Part shown: positions 45,843 through 55,636 of the stretch, piece after piece
Numbering within the stretch: the first letter of the stretch is position 1
Layout of the letters: every line of letters begins with the position of its first letter
NCBI GenBank assembly: GCA_015680685.1
Contig: MNCI01035623.1
Location: forward strand, 67,532-131,531
Source of the DNA: Gnetum montanum
Lineage: Eukaryota > Streptophyta > Gnetopsida > Gnetales > Gnetaceae
Reading direction: 5' to 3'
DNA length: 64,000 bases
The notes under the pieces: generated by a model
What the model was told of the DNA's origin: nothing
Seen by the model: only the letters and a program-made list of their open reading frames with translations
The model's database searches: none
Program-made: the position numbers and the translations under genes

Positions 45843-46291
45843 CTGCCAGCATAGTAGATAGTTCCCTGAGGGTTCTGGAAGTACGTCATCATAAAACATG
45901 TGAGGAATAGTTTGTTGAAACGGTGGTAGAAACTATACTTAGGCATATCCCAGATCCAGGCCAAATGCCTTAACCTTATAGGGTGCTGACTAGATCCTTC
46001 TCCCTATCTACTCGTGATTTCCCCATCGGTCAGAAACCTCAGAATGCCACCACTTGCCCCAGGAAATATAGCTTCTGTTATGCTAGTCGCCTCCTCATCC
46101 TCTAGGGATGACCAAACGATCACACTAAAGTGGTCAAGAAGGAATTGCAAGAAGCCCTATGCCCCTTTCCTAAACTAGACTCCCCACTCTCCCATATGTA
46201 TTTGGGAAGGAGGAGCGTTGGGCATAGGCTTGCTCACATGGCATAGGACCCCTCTAATTTATAAAACAATCAATCTGGGCCTTAGCCCCAT
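45843..46291 (-). other. Antisense gene, proposed exon 2
   Basis: Reads in one frame with three stops. The stretch GFLQFLLDHFSVIVWSSLED at about 46165-46108 resembles the FLxF..xFxVxVWSS block of plant HAD-type phosphatase-like (FCP1/SCP) domains, with GVLCHV upstream where such domains carry their first catalytic Asp. No DxDxT motif is preserved, so this similarity is weak. It ends in FNKLFLTCFMMTYFQNPQGT and a textbook donor GGCAG|GTGAGG. Confidence 0.45.
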
Positions 46292-46844
46292 CTTGTACAA
46301 CACAACCAGCAAGTGTTAGCATCATATCTAAGTGCAATACACACAAAACGTAGCAATACTTAGCAATCCATGCATATACCATAACATAACCCTCTTCCTA
46401 CGCATAGCGTAGTAAGAACATGAAGGTAGTAGCATAGCAAAAATAGCCTAGCGTAGCAATAGAGCAATTGATCCTAACAAGGTGATTAACAGTACGCCTT
46501 GATACAATACATGTCACACTCTTGCATCATGCATGGCCTATCCTTCCTGAAGGTCCTATGTCACGCCATTCGAAAGCCAAGTAACTTAAATTGTCCAAGC
46601 CCTCGTAGTTATGATAACCACAGTGGTTGCAATTTAACTAACCTTACGTACAACAATGGTGTAATGTTTATGTGTCTACCGCAGCTGAAACAACAATGGC
46701 AACAACGCAAAGGCCAAAACAATGCAAGGAAAAAAAACACAAATGGCTAAAACTACAATGCAAAATGAAACCAGAGAACAACAGAAGTAGAGAATAATAA
46801 CAGAATCAAGAAAAAAATAGAGGAAGCATAGGGGCCTATCAGAC

Positions 46845-46958
46845 CAACGGCATGTCCTTCGGCGCTGCGATGCATGCTTGTGTCACGTGTCCTAGGGTTT
46901 GCTTCGCCTCCTTGACCCTTGCAAATTGCAAATTCATGCATTCCTTCTTAGAAGCCAT
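46845..46958 (-). other. Antisense gene, proposed exon 1
   Basis: 38 codons from ATG 46958: MASKKECMNLQFARVKEAKQ, then TLGHVTQACIAAPKDMPL. Donor TTG|GTCTGA; a TGA follows at once if unspliced. Intron 1 (46844-46292) is T-rich and contains TAGCATAGC-type words (46330-46460) like those of the LTR. The acceptor TGTACAAG|ATGGGG keeps phase 0. Confidence 0.45.
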
Positions 46959-47101
46959 CGTCTTGCTTGCAAATTCTTCTTCTCATTGCTATGCAGAAAA
47001 CTGCCTTGCTCGCTATTAGCATAATCGCGCCGAAATAGCCTTATGCTCCGAATTGGGCTCTACGCTCTTACAATGAAAATGGTGAGGTTACCATGGTCTA
47101 A

Positions 47102-47114
47102 TCCCTATTTATGG
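47102..47114 (-). promoter_or_regulatory. Antisense TATA box of T2
   Basis: CCATAAATAGGGA on the minus strand, about 145 bases upstream of ATG 46958 and matched by CTATAAATAAGGG at 82-93 in T1. A purine-rich GAGAGAGAG tract lies just upstream (47140-47155). Confidence 0.5.
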
Positions 47115-47239
47115 CCATAATGGTAAAAAGGAAAACTTGCTGCTCTCTCTCTCCGTTTAATGCAGAGCGTGCCATACAGTGTAGCATGCCTGCCATCACA
47201 TCGTAGCACTGTTAGCATTAAAACCTTGACACACTTCAA

Positions 47240-47610
47240 GCTAATGGCTTGCTTTCTCGAAAAACAAAAAATATATTTTTGATTATCATTGTCCAGGAAG
47301 ATCTTAAACTACTAATCATAGCATAGTTGCACTTTTACCAGTCCACAAAAACCTTAAACTAGCAAACCCTGACACAGTTGTAATTTTTGCTGTCTGAAAA
47401 GACCTTAAACTAGCATTTTTTTGATCTGTCATACGTTTGCAGTCAGCAATGATACTAAACTAGCAATCTTACATTTTTGCATTGGCAGTTTGACATTTTC
47501 TCGTTAGCAGTTACACATTTTCGCATCGACAATGTTACATTTACTATTATAGTATCTCTGCATCTTCACGCCATAATGATTTGCCATGACTTTAAACTGG
47601 CAAAATTTTA
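47240..47610 (+). repeat. Degenerate tandem repeats (TR2 block of T2)
   Basis: Units with a GTCCACAAAAACCTTAAACTAGCA-like core, matching 184-560 of T1. They sit upstream of the antisense promoter and upstream of the sense pol start. 47611-47748 is AT-rich linker. Confidence 0.7.
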
Positions 47611-47748
47611 ATCTCTACATCTTACATCTCATCACTACTTTGCAAGTATTCATGATACACGATTGCTACCAACAAGTGCCTCTTAACTAGGCTTTCGTCT
47701 TATTTGTAAAGGTTAAGAAAAATGGAAATTCATTGCAATCTCTCCATG

Positions 47749-48770
47749 CCTCTAGCCCTAGCAGGTCCACATGGCAAGCTCGCAAGACAACTGAACCCAG
47801 AATTAATCGACTGGGGGTCGACCATAGCTAGCACCATAACATCTTTAGAAGCATCCCCAAACTAGCCTAAGCATCTAGTCTGAACCCTAGATTTGGAGAT
47901 TAGGGATGTAACTGAAGACCCTCTTGTCAAGACACCTATGACCACGCCCAAGGGGGAGTCAAAAATGTGAAAGCTTAGCTCCCTCCTAGACGCACAGATG
48001 CACAAAAATGTAGCCAAAATTCTGCAAGACAACATCAAAGTCTTCGCATGGTCATACAGTGACATGCCAGGTTTAGACTCATGACTAATATAGCACAACA
48101 TCGTCCTAGACCTGTGCATGAAGGCAGTCAAGTAGAAGGCTTGAAAGGTCAAGCCAGAAATTCCGCTAGTCATGAGTGATGAAATCACCAAGCTATACGA
48201 AGCTAGTTTCATCTACATAGTTGAATATTCGGAATGGATGTCCAACATCATCATGGTTTTTAAGAAAATGGGAGGAATACAAATTTGCATAGACTTCTGG
48301 GACCTGAACAAGGCGACGATCAAGGATGATTTTCCACTTCCAAGCATAGATCAACTCATTGACACTACGGTTGGTCATGCTTTGCTATCCTTCATGGATG
48401 GCGTTTTCGGCTACAACCAAATTCACATCAACCTGGAGCATCAACTAACGATAACCTTCATGACCCCTTGGGGGACATTCTGTTACACCATGATGCCTTT
48501 TGGGCTCAAGAACGCTGGAGCAACCTACCAGTGATCCATGACCTACATCTTCAGTGACTACATCCTAGACATACTAAACGACTACATGGACGATATAGCA
48601 GTTAAGTCCAAGGAGGCAGCTGATCATCCATGTAATCTAGGGGTAGTCCTCAAGTGTTTCCAAATGAATGACCTACGCCTTAATCCTAAGAAGTGTGTCT
48701 TTGGTGTAAGAACCGGATGCATGTTAGGATTCATAGTATTGAAGGACAGAATATAGGTGGACCCTGACAA
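47749..48770 (+). pseudogene. T2 pol: linker and reverse transcriptase
   Basis: Linker from 47749 (HGKLARQLNPELIDWGS) with VFAWSYSDMPGLDS near 48040. RT in frame 48172-48534 and 48538-48756: SDEITKLYEASFIYIVEYSE, MSNIIMVFKKMGGIQICIDF, DDFPLPSIDQLIDTTVGHAL, FMTPWGTFCYTMMPFGLKNA, catalytic YMDD at 48583-48594, LNPKKCVFGVRTGCMLGF. More complete than T1: the DFWDLNKA block is present. Stops include TGA 48532 (AGA/CGA expected) and TAG 48755. Confidence 0.9.
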
Positions 48771-49858
48771 AGTCAAGGCCATTGTCAACCTGGCACCTCC
48801 TACAAACCTTAAGGAGTTACATAGCTTGCAAGGTAGGGTACAGTTCATTTTAAGGTTTATAGTAAAGTTGACTAATAAGTTACACCCCATGAAACATCTT
48901 CTAAAGAAGAGGGTTGACTTCGAATGGACAACCTAGTGTCAACAAGCCTTCAATGACTTGAAGGAAGAGCTCTCACACCTCCCAACTGTGCATCTACAAC
49001 AAATGGATAAGCCTTTCTTTATCTACCTCGCCACCTCCAACACATCTATCGCAGCACTACTATGTCGGAAACGAGACGATGGATCTAAGATACTAGTGTA
49101 CTACCTGAGTCATGTGTTAATAGTGCATGAGGTAAAATACATCGAAGTAGAGAGGAATTGCCTTGCCTTAGTGTTCGCACTAAAAAAGTGGATGCACTAT
49201 CTATTTCGAAATGTAGTCAACATCATTTGCAAAAGCAACATACTCTAGGATATTACTAACAACCCGTATGAAAGTAGTAGGATAGGCTAATGGAAAGCAA
49301 TAACCATGGAGTTCTACCTACAATATGTAAGCCAATCATAAACTAAGGGTCAAGCCATAGCAATGTAGCTTATAGCCTCACCCATCAACGACCACGCAAC
49401 CATAGATCCTCAATTCCTGGATGAACACGTTGGCACTATCAACATTATCCCTTCCCACCTAGAAGCTACCTTACACTTTGATGACACTTCAACTATGCAA
49501 GGGGGTGGTGTAGGTGCCTTCATTATGTTTCCCTATGGGGAAATGCATCCTTTTGCTTATTGTTTTACATTCCCCTGCACCAACAATGTGGAAAAATATG
49601 AGGGGCTACTCAGAGGCCTCTCAGCTACCCAAACACTATACATACAACACTTGGCAACCCATGGTGATTTGCAAGTAGTTCTGAATCAAATCATCAAGTT
49701 CTACACCTATAAGGATACACACCTGCAACCCTACTGCGACCTAGAAAAAAGCACGATTAAGCAATTTGCAACTATAGATGTGAAACACATGCCACGCAAA
49801 GAGAACACCATGGTAGACGCCTTAGAAACCCTAGCACATGGACTAACATCTACCTAGA
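48771..49858 (+). pseudogene. T2 pol: tandem RNase H domains
   Basis: Connection region (LAPPTNLKELHSLQGR, NKLHPMKHLLKK), RNase H 1 in 48958-49248 (FIYLATSNTSIAALLCRKRD, VYYLSHVLIVHEVKYIEVER, ALVFALKKWMHYLF), then a linker and the second RNase H in 49495-49857 (GGGVGAFIMFPYGEM, CTNNVEKYEGLLRGLSATQT, HGDLQVVLNQI, HMPRKENTMVDALETLA). The second domain ends with the KEN..VDAL signature. Stops: TAG 49246 and TAA at 49290 replace Trp. Confidence 0.87.
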
Positions 49859-51033
49859 GAGATGCAATCTGTAAGCATGCCTGGCAATATACGCTCATGG
49901 GGAATGATGCCCTGTGTCGACACTCCTACGATGGGATATTACTAGCATGTGTGGGTGGAGAGCAGGTACATAAGGTAGTTAATGAAGTGCATGAGGGGCT
50001 GTGCGGCGAACACATAGCATTCAAGGCTATGGCTACAAAAATCATATGCCTAGGGTACTATTAGCCCCACATGGAGCGTGATTGCCTATCAAAAGTCAAG
50101 ACGTGTGACACGTGCCAAAGATATGCAAATCTCATACATGTCTCACCTATGGACTTGCATCCTACGTAAATCACATGGCCTTTCCAATGATGGGGACTAG
50201 ACCTAATAGGACCTATCATGCCTAAGTCCTCCGTAGGGCATAGCTTCATTATCACCACCACTGAGTATTTCAGTAAGTGGGTGGAATCTATTCCCCTAAG
50301 GAAAACGACATCTCAACAAAGTTTCCATTTCATCCTAGATAACATCGTGAAAAGGTTTGGGCTTCTAATGACTATTGTGATCGACAATGGGCCACAGTTC
50401 AATAGTACAGAAACCCAAACGTTTTGTAGCAATCTAGGCATTAAGCAATCATTATCCTCACCATACTATCCATAGGAGAACATGTAGGCAGAGGCTACAA
50501 ATAATTCCACCATCAACTTGCTAGAGCAGATGCTTGGCAATAGCAAGAGGTGGTGGCACAAGAAAATCCTCTACGTCTTATGGGCCTATAGAACAACGTG
50601 CAGAACTGCAACAAGTAAGACTCCTTACAGCCATGTTTACAGATCTGAAGCTATGTTGCCTCTTGAGTTGTAGGTACCATCACTCCGAATGATCCTAGCG
50701 AATGTCCTGAGCAAAGTCTAGAACAATGAGTCATGGATCATCGACCTCGACTCAGTAGAGGAGGAGCACACACAGACGCTGAGATGCATAGAGCACTACT
50801 AGAGCAAGCAGTAGTAAAAGAACCATGCAGATATGCATCGATGACTAGTGTAGAAGGGAGACCTCATCCTCAAGGCTATCTGCGAGCATGTGAGAAAATT
50901 CTTAGCCAACTAGGAAGGCCCTTACATGGTCACCAAAGCCTTAGAGAATGGAGCCTTCAAGCTGGCAGACATGGACGACAATGAGTTCACCAACCTAATG
51001 AATCATCTGTACCTCAAGCCGTACTATGTTTGA
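49859..51033 (+). pseudogene. T2 pol: integrase
   Basis: HHCC region at 49985-50140 (VHEGLCGEHIA, then CDTCQRYANLIH), core with WGLDLIGP near 50195, VIDNGPQFNSTETQTF at 50381-50430 and SLSSPYYP, then a TAG where Gln is usual. The C-terminal half continues as INLLEQMLGNSKR and LYVLWAYRTTCRTATSKTPY, and a GPYMVTKALENGAFKLADMD-like end; pol stops at TGA 51031-51033. No chromodomain. Frame broken by at least ten stops, mostly TAG. Confidence 0.87.
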
Positions 51034-51049
51034 AGCGCAATGGCAGTAA

Positions 51050-51445
51050 GCAGATTCCGCTACGACGATAAACTAGCAATAGCAACGAGCACCATCTACT
51101 ATGATGATAAACTAGCAACATCAACCAGCATCCACAATAACGTTTAACTAGCGACATCAAGCAACGTCTGCTACGACATTAAATTAGTGACAACGACATC
51201 AAACAACATCCACTACGATGTTAAATTAGTGATAACAGCAATAAGTAGCATCCGCTACGATGTTAAATTGGCAGCAACCATATGCTAAAACGTAAAATTG
51301 GCACAGCTAGTCCGCTATGACTATAAACTGGCATGGAACGTCTGTTATGATGTTTAACTAGCATTTACAGTCTGTTGGGAACTTAAACCAACACAGTAGT
51401 CCACTGAGACTCTAAACTAGCACATGGTCTACCAAGAACTTAAAC
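51050..51445 (+). repeat. Degenerate tandem repeats (TR3 block of T2)
   Basis: About eleven units of 30-40 bases such as CATCCGCTACGATGTTAAATT and GTCCGCTATGACTATAAACTGGCA, directly after the pol stop. Equivalent to 4140-4525 of T1. Confidence 0.75.
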
Positions 51446-52495
51446 TGGGCTCATGTCACATCCCTAGCATGCATCTATGCCAAGTACACATCAAATGAGC
51501 ATGCGCAGTGCTGACATGTGGGTAGGACGTTGCAGATCTAGAGCATAGTCCACAATGCAATGGGGACATGCTCTGGAACATACATGATGCCACCACCCTT
51601 GGCATTGTGCTAACCCTCTAGAGATGTCGTACGACATTGCACTGGCCCTCCAAACCTACTGTCACCATGGCCCATCGCCCTGACAGTAGCTCCTTGGCTA
51701 GTGCCCGTAGCTGGAGTTCCAATAGTATTGTGGACCAACCACAATATTGTCATCCTCTAGTCCCCTTCCAATGCCTAGGCTATCATAATGTTTAGCTATG
51801 TGGTAGCTGATCCCATAGCTAAACTGAGAATGCATGCCTTTGGCAGGGATTCTAGAGCATCTGCACTCACAACAACTCTCAATGCCTTTGAGGCGAGCTC
51901 CTCCATGTTGACACTACCAAGGCCATTGATGGCCTTCCTACTTTGGACACCATGCGCCAGCATGAGTGTCCAAGAGCTTCTACAATTTCTATAGCAAGGA
52001 AGACCCCTACCCTCGCTTTGCATCTCGCTCTCCGTTGTGCTTATAGGGTACGGCTGAGAGTACAACTCGCCACGGTAGCAAATGCTATGGCATCGCGAAG
52101 TGAGTGCCTCGACTAGCTTGACTACATCAGGGTGCAAGTTCCATCACATGCGTAACATAGCTTGCTACATGGGAAGTATCTATAGCTAGGTTAAAACCTC
52201 CCGAATGTAACATAACTCATCTTGGAAAAGGAACACTTGTCCTACAGAGGGTCAAAGGTCAGCGAAGGTAAAGATGAAAATGCAAACAAGTCCCTCATGA
52301 GCACTCCAACAAGGGACTTTGCTAAACATCATATTTACCCTTCTCCTAGACCTCCTTCCTCCCTGCTTCATCCTTTCACTCTCAACCATAGCTGAGCGAC
52401 GTCTCGACGTTCACCAAGCGACAACGTTAGCTTCGTGTCTTCAGTGGTGTTTCGTTTTCTTTGTTAATGTATCTCAAGCCCATGCTAGAGACGTC
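51446..52495 (+). other. 3' untranslated internal region of T2
   Basis: Aligns with 4526-5881 of T1. It holds the minus-strand frame 52137-51796, whose KAINGLGSVNMEELASKALR stretch parallels KASNGSGNISMEELALRKLG of T1 (minus, 5000-4940). The + strand is about equally conserved, so coding is uncertain. 52300-52495 ends in the polypurine tract. Confidence 0.5.
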
Positions 52496-52511
52496 AACAA
52501 AGAGGGGCCAA
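52496..52511 (+). other. Polypurine tract of T2
   Basis: TCAACAAAGAGGGGCCAA-like purine tract ending one base before the LTR start TGAAAAACC; the same tract precedes the T1 LTR at 5897. Confidence 0.75.
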
Positions 52512-54058
52512 TGAAAAACCCCAAAATTTGAAGGCATGCTTGCTTCACCAGGTCTTCACAAGACGTGCAATGTTACAGTAGTTCTTCAAGAGATGGATGC
52601 TCTAATCTTCAAATTGTCTACTTCAGCAAGTTTCCTAAGTCAAGGAGTCTTGCTACGCTACGCTACGACATGTAGCATAGCAAACTTTAGTAGATGTTTG
52701 TAGAAGTGTAGTGCTACGCTATGGTGTGCTATGCAGCATAGCATAACATAGAAAAATCTAGACAATCAGCCCCCTTGGCTGACTTCAAGTCCTTCAATAA
52801 TGTCTCCTTCCATCAGAAAGCAGCGAACTTGGCTGACATTAGGTCATGTTTGCTGCTATGCTACGCTAAGCTACATGACGTAGCGAGGCATAACAATTCT
52901 ATGGAAGTTAACAGAAGGCAACTCAAAGCGTGGGATCAGCCAGTTCATAAAATTTGTAGTGCAAAAGGCAAGGTTTATAGATTGGTGACATTTTTTGCGA
53001 CTAAGGCCAGTCGCTACACTACACTACACTACGTAGCATAGCATAGCATAGCAAACATGCAATGAACAGCCTACGCATTTCAATGGCTTTCTACACATGC
53101 AGCAAGACACATAACAAGACGCTATGATAGAAAAGTGGCAAGTGGTTACATGGCATTAATACACCTCACCTAATTGCACCATTGCTCTAATAATGTAATT
53201 ACGATGTGGTAGGTTCATAATTACGGCGTGGCAAGCTCACCCAACGGTCATACAGGCATGTGCAACATAGATAGGTTAGCATAGGCCCAAGGCATGTGGC
53301 ATCCAATTACATCTTTCATGCACCCTTGGTCCTATAAATACCCCAATGAGCAACACTTAAGCTCTGGCTCTCTCTCTCTCTAGCTCGTTCAGGGACTGGC
53401 ATACTTTAACTTTTCGCACTCCCCTTTTTCAAGGGTTTTCAGCTGGTCAGCTAATAGTCTGGTTGGCTGATAAGGAAAAATTTGGCACTGTAATCTTAAG
53501 CATTGTAAGCTTCCTATTTTGACATTATAAATAGTTAGAATTCTTAGTTTGGATTTCGTTCTGTTCTCTTCTACCACCTTGGTAGAACTTCGCATTGTTG
53601 ATGACTGAGCCCGTGTTCAAGCACACAGCCATCTCGTTCTACACATCTTGGTTACTCTCAGGATCTCTGCACTTCCCAATGCTATGCAATCAATTATGTC
53701 CATCTTGATAGAGCGAGGTCATAGCCTCGAAGCGGTGCATTTTTCTATTGCATTTTACATTATCTCCCATTTACTATTGCATTTTACACTATTTTCCGTT
53801 TCCTCTATTGCATTTTACACTATTTTCTGCTTCCTCTACATTTAAGCATTACTTCGCAGTATCAATTTCATTTTCAAATCAAACATTGCAAAAGGTTATA
53901 TAGATACCGACTAAGTCCCTATTTGATTGACCAGACCGTTCAGGGTGCCCCGTTTCCATCCCATCCAGCACGGCCCTCCCGTAGAAACAGGGTTAAGATT
54001 GCCAGCAGCTGGTGGCCCCTTGGCATTTTTCTAGCCACCGACATTGTCGGTCACTATA
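52512..54058 (+). repeat. 3' LTR of Tat-like element T2
   Basis: 1547 bases, TGAAAAACCC to GGTCACTATA (CA end decayed to TA). TATA box in CCTATAAATACCCC near 53331. The palindromic word clusters sit at 52650-52760, 52855-52895 and 53015-53055. Confidence 0.93.
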
Positions 54059-54063
54059 GTCAC
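54059..54063 (+). other. Right target-site duplication of T2 (GTCAC)
   Basis: Exact repeat of 36132-36136. Removing T2 and one copy rejoins TGGTCAC to CATTTCTAGGGA, which resembles the Athila-type primer-binding site. Confidence 0.92.
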
Positions 54064-54735
54064 CATTTCTAGGGATGCATCAATGTGTGCTGAGTAATTG
54101 ATCTTATAAAGTTTGTTGTATCAAAAACCATAAATTCTATCATTTACATTTTTAATTAATTTTAATAATACACATATACAACTAAGCATCAAACACATAA
54201 TATGGCTTCAACACTTAGAGAAAGACCATCACTTGCCATTGATGTTTCAAGTAGCCCTCATGAAGGCCAACCTAAGTCATGAACAAGAGAGCTATCAAGT
54301 CACAAAGAACATGACAAGGCCATACCATCCAATAGAGGCTTAGGCAAGAAGGGATGCTATAATACAAACACAACATGAACATGACAAAGGAAAGAAGGTA
54401 CCTTAGATAGTTGTTCTAGAAGAAAAAAATATGCCTCGTTTCAAGTTAAAACATTTTATCAAACTCAGGGATCTCACTCCCACACATTAGTAATACATAT
54501 TGAAGATCTTGCCAACACAAAGTTAAAGATAACTTTGGCAAAATACTTTGGAAAGAATACAAGAGACTTCAAATGTAGATGAAGCTTAGGACCTAGAGCT
54601 TTTGCAGATCCAAAAGAGAATGAGTCACAAAGTCATAAAAGGAGAACCAGTTGGTGCTATTCTCCAACTCCTTCATCTTCCTCATACATTCATCTATTAA
54701 GTATGATAGGAAGTAATGTACATTAAGAGACTATG
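54064..54735 (+). other. Start of the internal region of A3 (Athila-like)
   Basis: CATTTCTAGGGATGCATCAATG continues the split primer-binding site and parallels the B leader GCTAGGGACTAAGTGTTTGT. ATGGCTTCAACACTTAGAG near 54201 may be the gag start. No longer frame survives. It ends where the inverted A2 LTR begins. Confidence 0.5.
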
Positions 54736-54740
54736 ATAGA

Positions 54741-55636
54741 TGATGAATGGTTAATACCCCTATGCTCAACCATATGAATCACTAAACATTTATGTGGGAT
54801 CTGGTCAAATTCCATGGACACTTTGTGTTTTAATACACTAGCCTCTAGGAAGTAACTTATCCTAACAGTCATTCACTATCTTCCTAATTAAACTTGTAAT
54901 ATGCAAAGGTATAGTTAAGTGCAATCAAGGCATATGATTTTTATTATTTTTATGTTTTATGTTTTGGGTGCTTAAAATAAAGGATAAAAAGGATGAAGTA
55001 ATTTAATCACTAATTTAATCCAGCTAACTAACCAAAGTCTAGCTAATCTTAACATAAACATCTAGTTCCACTTTTCATACACATCTTGAACATGTATAAT
55101 GCTCCTGCATTACCAAACGTTAAGTGTTACTAGGATTACCAAGCATCATGTGTGTGCTTGAAGTGGTCATACTTATGTGCATAATTACTTACTATTTAAT
55201 CTAGCTTAATTTAGCTTAATTACTTAAAGCACTAAAGAAAATTGCATAAAACATTAAATGCATGAAGAAAATATTTAATCTAGCCAAAGTGCTACAAGGT
55301 TTATCAAAAAGCTTGTCTTTATTGCCACACACATTGCCATGCATAGTTATAATAGTGCTCAAATATAGATCTGTACATTCAATGACTCCAATTGTGGGCA
55401 CTTGGGAAAAATAGTCTAAATCTAGGGAAGAAAAACTGCAAGAACTCTACTATACTATGACCAAAAAGACTCCCAAACTATGCACCCAAGTGTTATATTT
55501 ATAGGCAGCACACATCCTACGATATTAGATATCCAACATTGCTTCTTGGTCCTCGATTTCAAGTATCTGATATCAAGGCATTAGGGCTCTAATATTGGAT
55601 ATTCAATATCAAAGCTAGAAAAAATACACTTCATCA
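54741..55636 (-). repeat. 3' LTR of Athila-like element A2
   Basis: 896 bases read leftwards, TGATGAAGTG (55636) to CCATTCATCA (54741). It parallels the B LTRs: TTTGACCAGATCC, CATATGGTTGAGCATAGGGG and a TATAAATATAAC box (about 55495-55506). A purine tract (ATGGGGATA) lies on its internal side, so it is a 3' LTR. U3 carries GATATTGGATATTC-type words like the GATATC words of B. Confidence 0.78.

Larger units (their letters stand above)
42588..46958 (-). pseudogene. Antisense multi-exon gene inside T2, unknown function
   Basis: I do not recognise this gene. On the minus strand it has a TATA box (47102-47114), an ATG at 46958 and seven proposed exons: 46958-46845, 46291-45843, 45760-45471, about 45372-44381, 44202-43736, 43631-42811 and 42722-42588. 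Introns start GT and end AG and are about 80-180 bases except the first (553). Phase is kept at 1/2, 2/3, 4/5, 5/6 and 6/7; 3/4 is unresolved and exon 5 needs one frameshift. The product would be about 1,090 residues, with a basic stretch at the end of exon 4, an acidic start of exon 5, a helical exon 6 and an acidic C-terminus ending at TGA 42588. Inside exons there are few stops, mostly TAG or TGA where Gln or Arg is plausible. It lies between protease and RT and is opposite to all other genes of the element. Confidence 0.6.

Noticed and set aside
46499-46750. + frame of 83 codons between protease and pol of T2
   Set aside because: Lies within proposed intron 1 of the antisense gene and has no homologous counterpart or motif.
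716-51033. Reading TAG as a sense codon (stop reassignment) because so many TAGs fall at Gln
   Set aside because: TAA and TGA stops and frameshifts are also present, the LTRs show the same C-to-T decay, and plant nuclear genomes use the standard code.
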